From the NCBI RefSeq assembly GCF_039539005.1, contig NZ_BAABCP010000001.1, positions 1,736,001-1,800,000 of the forward strand: DNA of 64,000 nucleotides. The letters run 5' to 3'. This document shows, in pieces, positions 61,482 through 64,000 of the stretch; position 1 is the first letter of the stretch, and each line of letters opens with the position of its first letter. The stretch is from Microbacterium soli (GTDB lineage: Bacteria > Actinomycetota > Actinomycetes > Actinomycetales > Microbacteriaceae). The notes under the pieces were generated by a model, which was given only the letters and a program-made list of their open reading frames with translations, was not told the DNA's origin and searched no databases. A program made the translations under genes and the position numbers.

Positions 61482-61736
61482 GGGGGGACGGCGGGCCCTT
61501 CAGCCAGTGCTTGGCTGGAGGGCTCGCCGTATCCGGCCCGCGCCTCGGCATCCGTTCCGCGCGTGCCCCGGCATCCGTCCGCGGTGTCCAGGCATCCGCC
61601 CCTCGCCGTCCGTCTCGCGCGAGAACAGGAGATTCGGCGAGAACAGGACGGATGCCGGGGTTTTCGTCCTGCGCCGGACGAATCCCCTGTTCTCGGTGAC
61701 GGGGTCGGGGGTGGGGGCGGCACGCGGCCCAGCCCC
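61482..61736. other. Intergenic region between the surface protein and galK
   Basis: Contains three GGCATCCG words spaced about 20 bp (61547, 61570, 61591) and element C copy 2. The rest shows nothing recognisable. It lies between convergent genes, so any hairpin here could end both. Confidence 0.6.
61616..61695. repeat. Palindromic intergenic element C, copy 2
   Basis: GAGAACAGGAGATTCG (61621-61636), CGAGAACAGG (61638-61647) and reverse arm CGAATCCCCTGTTCTC (61679-61694). An inner pair CAGGACG (61644-61650)/CGTCCTG (61665-61671) makes a second stem. The outer span is 74 bp here and 73 bp in copy 1. Confidence 0.8.
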
Positions 61737-62918
<1,182 letters not shown>

Positions 62919-62948
62919 GGGAACTCCAGTGGTGTGCGTCTGGCAGGA

Positions 62949-63016
62949 CTTCGCAGTTCTGCGGAACCTCGCATCGGGATGCCGCGGATGCTGCGAGATG
63001 GCGCGGATCTGCGAAG
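62949..63016 (-). promoter_or_regulatory. Structured galT-galK spacer
   Basis: CTTCGCAG (62949-62956) pairs with CTGCGAAG (63009-63016), and CTCGCA (62968-62973) with TGCGAG (62992-62997), making a two-tier stem between galT and galK. It could be a terminator/attenuator or a processing site. Confidence 0.4.
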
Positions 63017-63028
63017 CTGCGCGGGGGG

Positions 63029-64000
63029 TCAGGGCTCGGGGACCGTCGCGATGGCGGCGCGCAGTCGCTCGGCCGTGTCCTCGGGGAGGATCTCGGCGCT
63101 CCAGGCGCTCATGGCGGCCTCGGTGCCGGCGAGGAACTTGAGCTTGTCGGCGGCGCGGCGCGGGCTGGTCAGCTCGAACCGCATCCGCACGGTGTCCCTG
63201 CCCACGTGCACGGGGGCCTGGTGCCAGGCTCCGATGTAGGCGGTCGGCGTCTCGTACAGCGCATCCACTCCGCGCAGCAGCCGCAGGAACAGCGGCGCGA
63301 GCGCATCCCGCTCCGCGGCGGTGAGCTCGGTGAAGTCGGCGGCATGCCGATGCGGCATGACCTGCACCTCGAGCGGCCAGCGCGCCGCGAACGGCACGTA
63401 CGCCGTCCAGTGCTCGTTCTGCAGCACGACCCGGCTGGACGCCTGCTCGGACTCGAGCACCCGCGCCATCAGGTCGGGCGCTGTGCGGGCTATGCCGTCG
63501 AGCAGCCGCTGCGTGCGCGGCGTGATGTACGGGTAGGAGTAGATCTGGCCGTGCGGATGCGGGAGGGTCACGCCGATGGCCTCGCCACGGTTCTCGAACG
63601 GGAACACCTGCTCGATGCCCGGCAGCGCCGACAGGGTCGCGGTGCGATCGGCCCACGCCTCGATGATCGTGCGGGTGCGGGTGACGGACTGGGTGCCCAG
63701 CGACCCCTCCGGCTCCGGGCTGAAGCACACCACCTCGCAGCGCCCCGCGCTCGTGCGGGTGCGGCCGATGCCGAGGTGGGCCATGTCGTCGAGGCCGCGG
63801 GGCGGGTCGGATGCCGCGGGCGCGGTGTCCGTCGGCGCGACCAGTGCGGGGCCGAAGGCGGGGGAGCGGTTCTCGAACACCGCCACGTCGTAGCGCGAGG
63901 GCACCTCGGAGGGATTCGTCGGGGTCTGCGGGGCGAGCGGGTCGGCATCCGCCCCGGGCATCATGACACGGTTCTGACGCTTGGTGGCGAACGTGATCCA
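63029..64000 (-). CDS. galT: Galactose-1-phosphate uridylyltransferase (5' end outside window)
   Basis: At least 323 residues. It swaps UMP between UDP-glucose and galactose-1-phosphate. The nucleophile motif is LPHPHGQIYSYP. QNEHWTAYVPFAARWPLEVQVMPHRHAADF and the late FELTSPRRAADKLKFLAG are family signatures. The ATG at 63964 is not the true start: the frame stays open to the window edge and reads WITFATKRQNRVMMPGAD, which matches the conserved GalT N-terminus (WxxxAxxRxxRP). The gene therefore continues beyond 64000. It precedes galK on the same strand. Confidence 0.93.
   Translation of the reverse strand, partial: WITFATKRQNRVMMPGADADPLAPQTPTNPSEVPSRYDVAVFENRSPAFGPALVAPTDTAPAASDPPRGLDDMAHLGIGRTRTSAGRCEVVCFSPEPEGSLGTQSVTRTRTIIEAWADRTATLSALPGIEQVFPFENRGEAIGVTLPHPHGQIYSYPYITPRTQRLLDGIARTAPDLMARVLESEQASSRVVLQNEHWTAYVPFAARWPLEVQVMPHRHAADFTELTAAERDALAPLFLRLLRGVDALYETPTAYIGAWHQAPVHVGRDTVRMRFELTSPRRAADKLKFLAGTEAAMSAWSAEILPEDTAERLRAAIATVPEP

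Noticed and set aside
63029..63964. Complete galT starting at ATG 63964
   Set aside because: The upstream frame reads WITFATKRQNRV, the conserved GalT N-terminus, so the gene is truncated by the window edge.

Overview
The window is about 70% GC, with dense coding, many GTG and TTG starts, many 1-4 bp stop/start overlaps and frequent 'gcatcc/ggatgc' hexamers. Gene content points to a high-GC Gram-positive soil or plant-associated actinobacterium, most likely Microbacteriaceae (Microbacterium-like). This is an inference from gene families, codon use and an LAxTG sortase signal; no rRNA or tRNA is present to test it. Nothing looks like a prophage, insertion sequence or CRISPR array.

Layout. 1-7.2 kb: the end of a sugar ABC importer (two permeases), a GH3 glycosidase, a ROK repressor, an alditol oxidase and an aldose epimerase. 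7.4-8.5 kb: a secreted ScyD/ScyE-type protein followed by two strong hairpins. 8.9-14.0 kb: a valine-degradation operon (mmsA, acyl-CoA dehydrogenase, mmsB), then an enoyl-CoA hydratase coupled to a small Imm5-like protein. 14-16 kb: an NAD-dependent epimerase-like protein, then a MarR/SRPBCC pair on the minus strand. 16.2-19.6 kb: etfB-etfA plus a membrane cytochrome b carrying three copies of an unusual motif. 19.7-24.7 kb: a GNAT, a thioesterase, small and large membrane proteins, and a minus-strand trio of secreted or anchored beta proteins. 24.8-28.5 kb: a first PutA. 28.7-34.9 kb: a LacI-controlled sugar importer with a GH5-type glycosidase. 35-43.6 kb: DDAH, an unknown protein, an MFS/MarR pair, an alpha/beta hydrolase, a MarR with a divergent ABC-2-like membrane protein and an isochorismatase-like hydrolase, a lipoate ligase and an orphan DNA methyltransferase. 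43.7-48.2 kb: LysR and a second PutA. 48.4-56.3 kb: a TetR-controlled divergent regulon (two esterases, MFS, PAP2, GH3). 56.7-61.5 kb: a 1581-residue wall-anchored repeat protein. 61.7-64 kb: galK and a galT cut by the window end.

The genes suggest a saprophyte that imports plant or glycoprotein oligosaccharides, cleaves them inside the cell, and also burns proline, valine and arginine derivatives. Reduced flavin from acyl-CoA dehydrogenase could pass through EtfBA to the adjacent cytochrome b.

The most unusual features are: (1) two PutA paralogues, one with its P5C dehydrogenase catalytic Asn and Glu replaced; (2) palindromic intergenic repeat elements of three unrelated sequences but similar architecture, one present twice around the giant surface protein gene; (3) ten genes with a -10 box 6-8 nt before the start codon, implying leaderless mRNAs; (4) a GGCATCCG word recurring on both strands, once as an inverted pair in a terminator, like uptake sequences of other bacteria; and (5) the triple RGLPRV.GGEPWPP motif on the ETF-linked cytochrome b.
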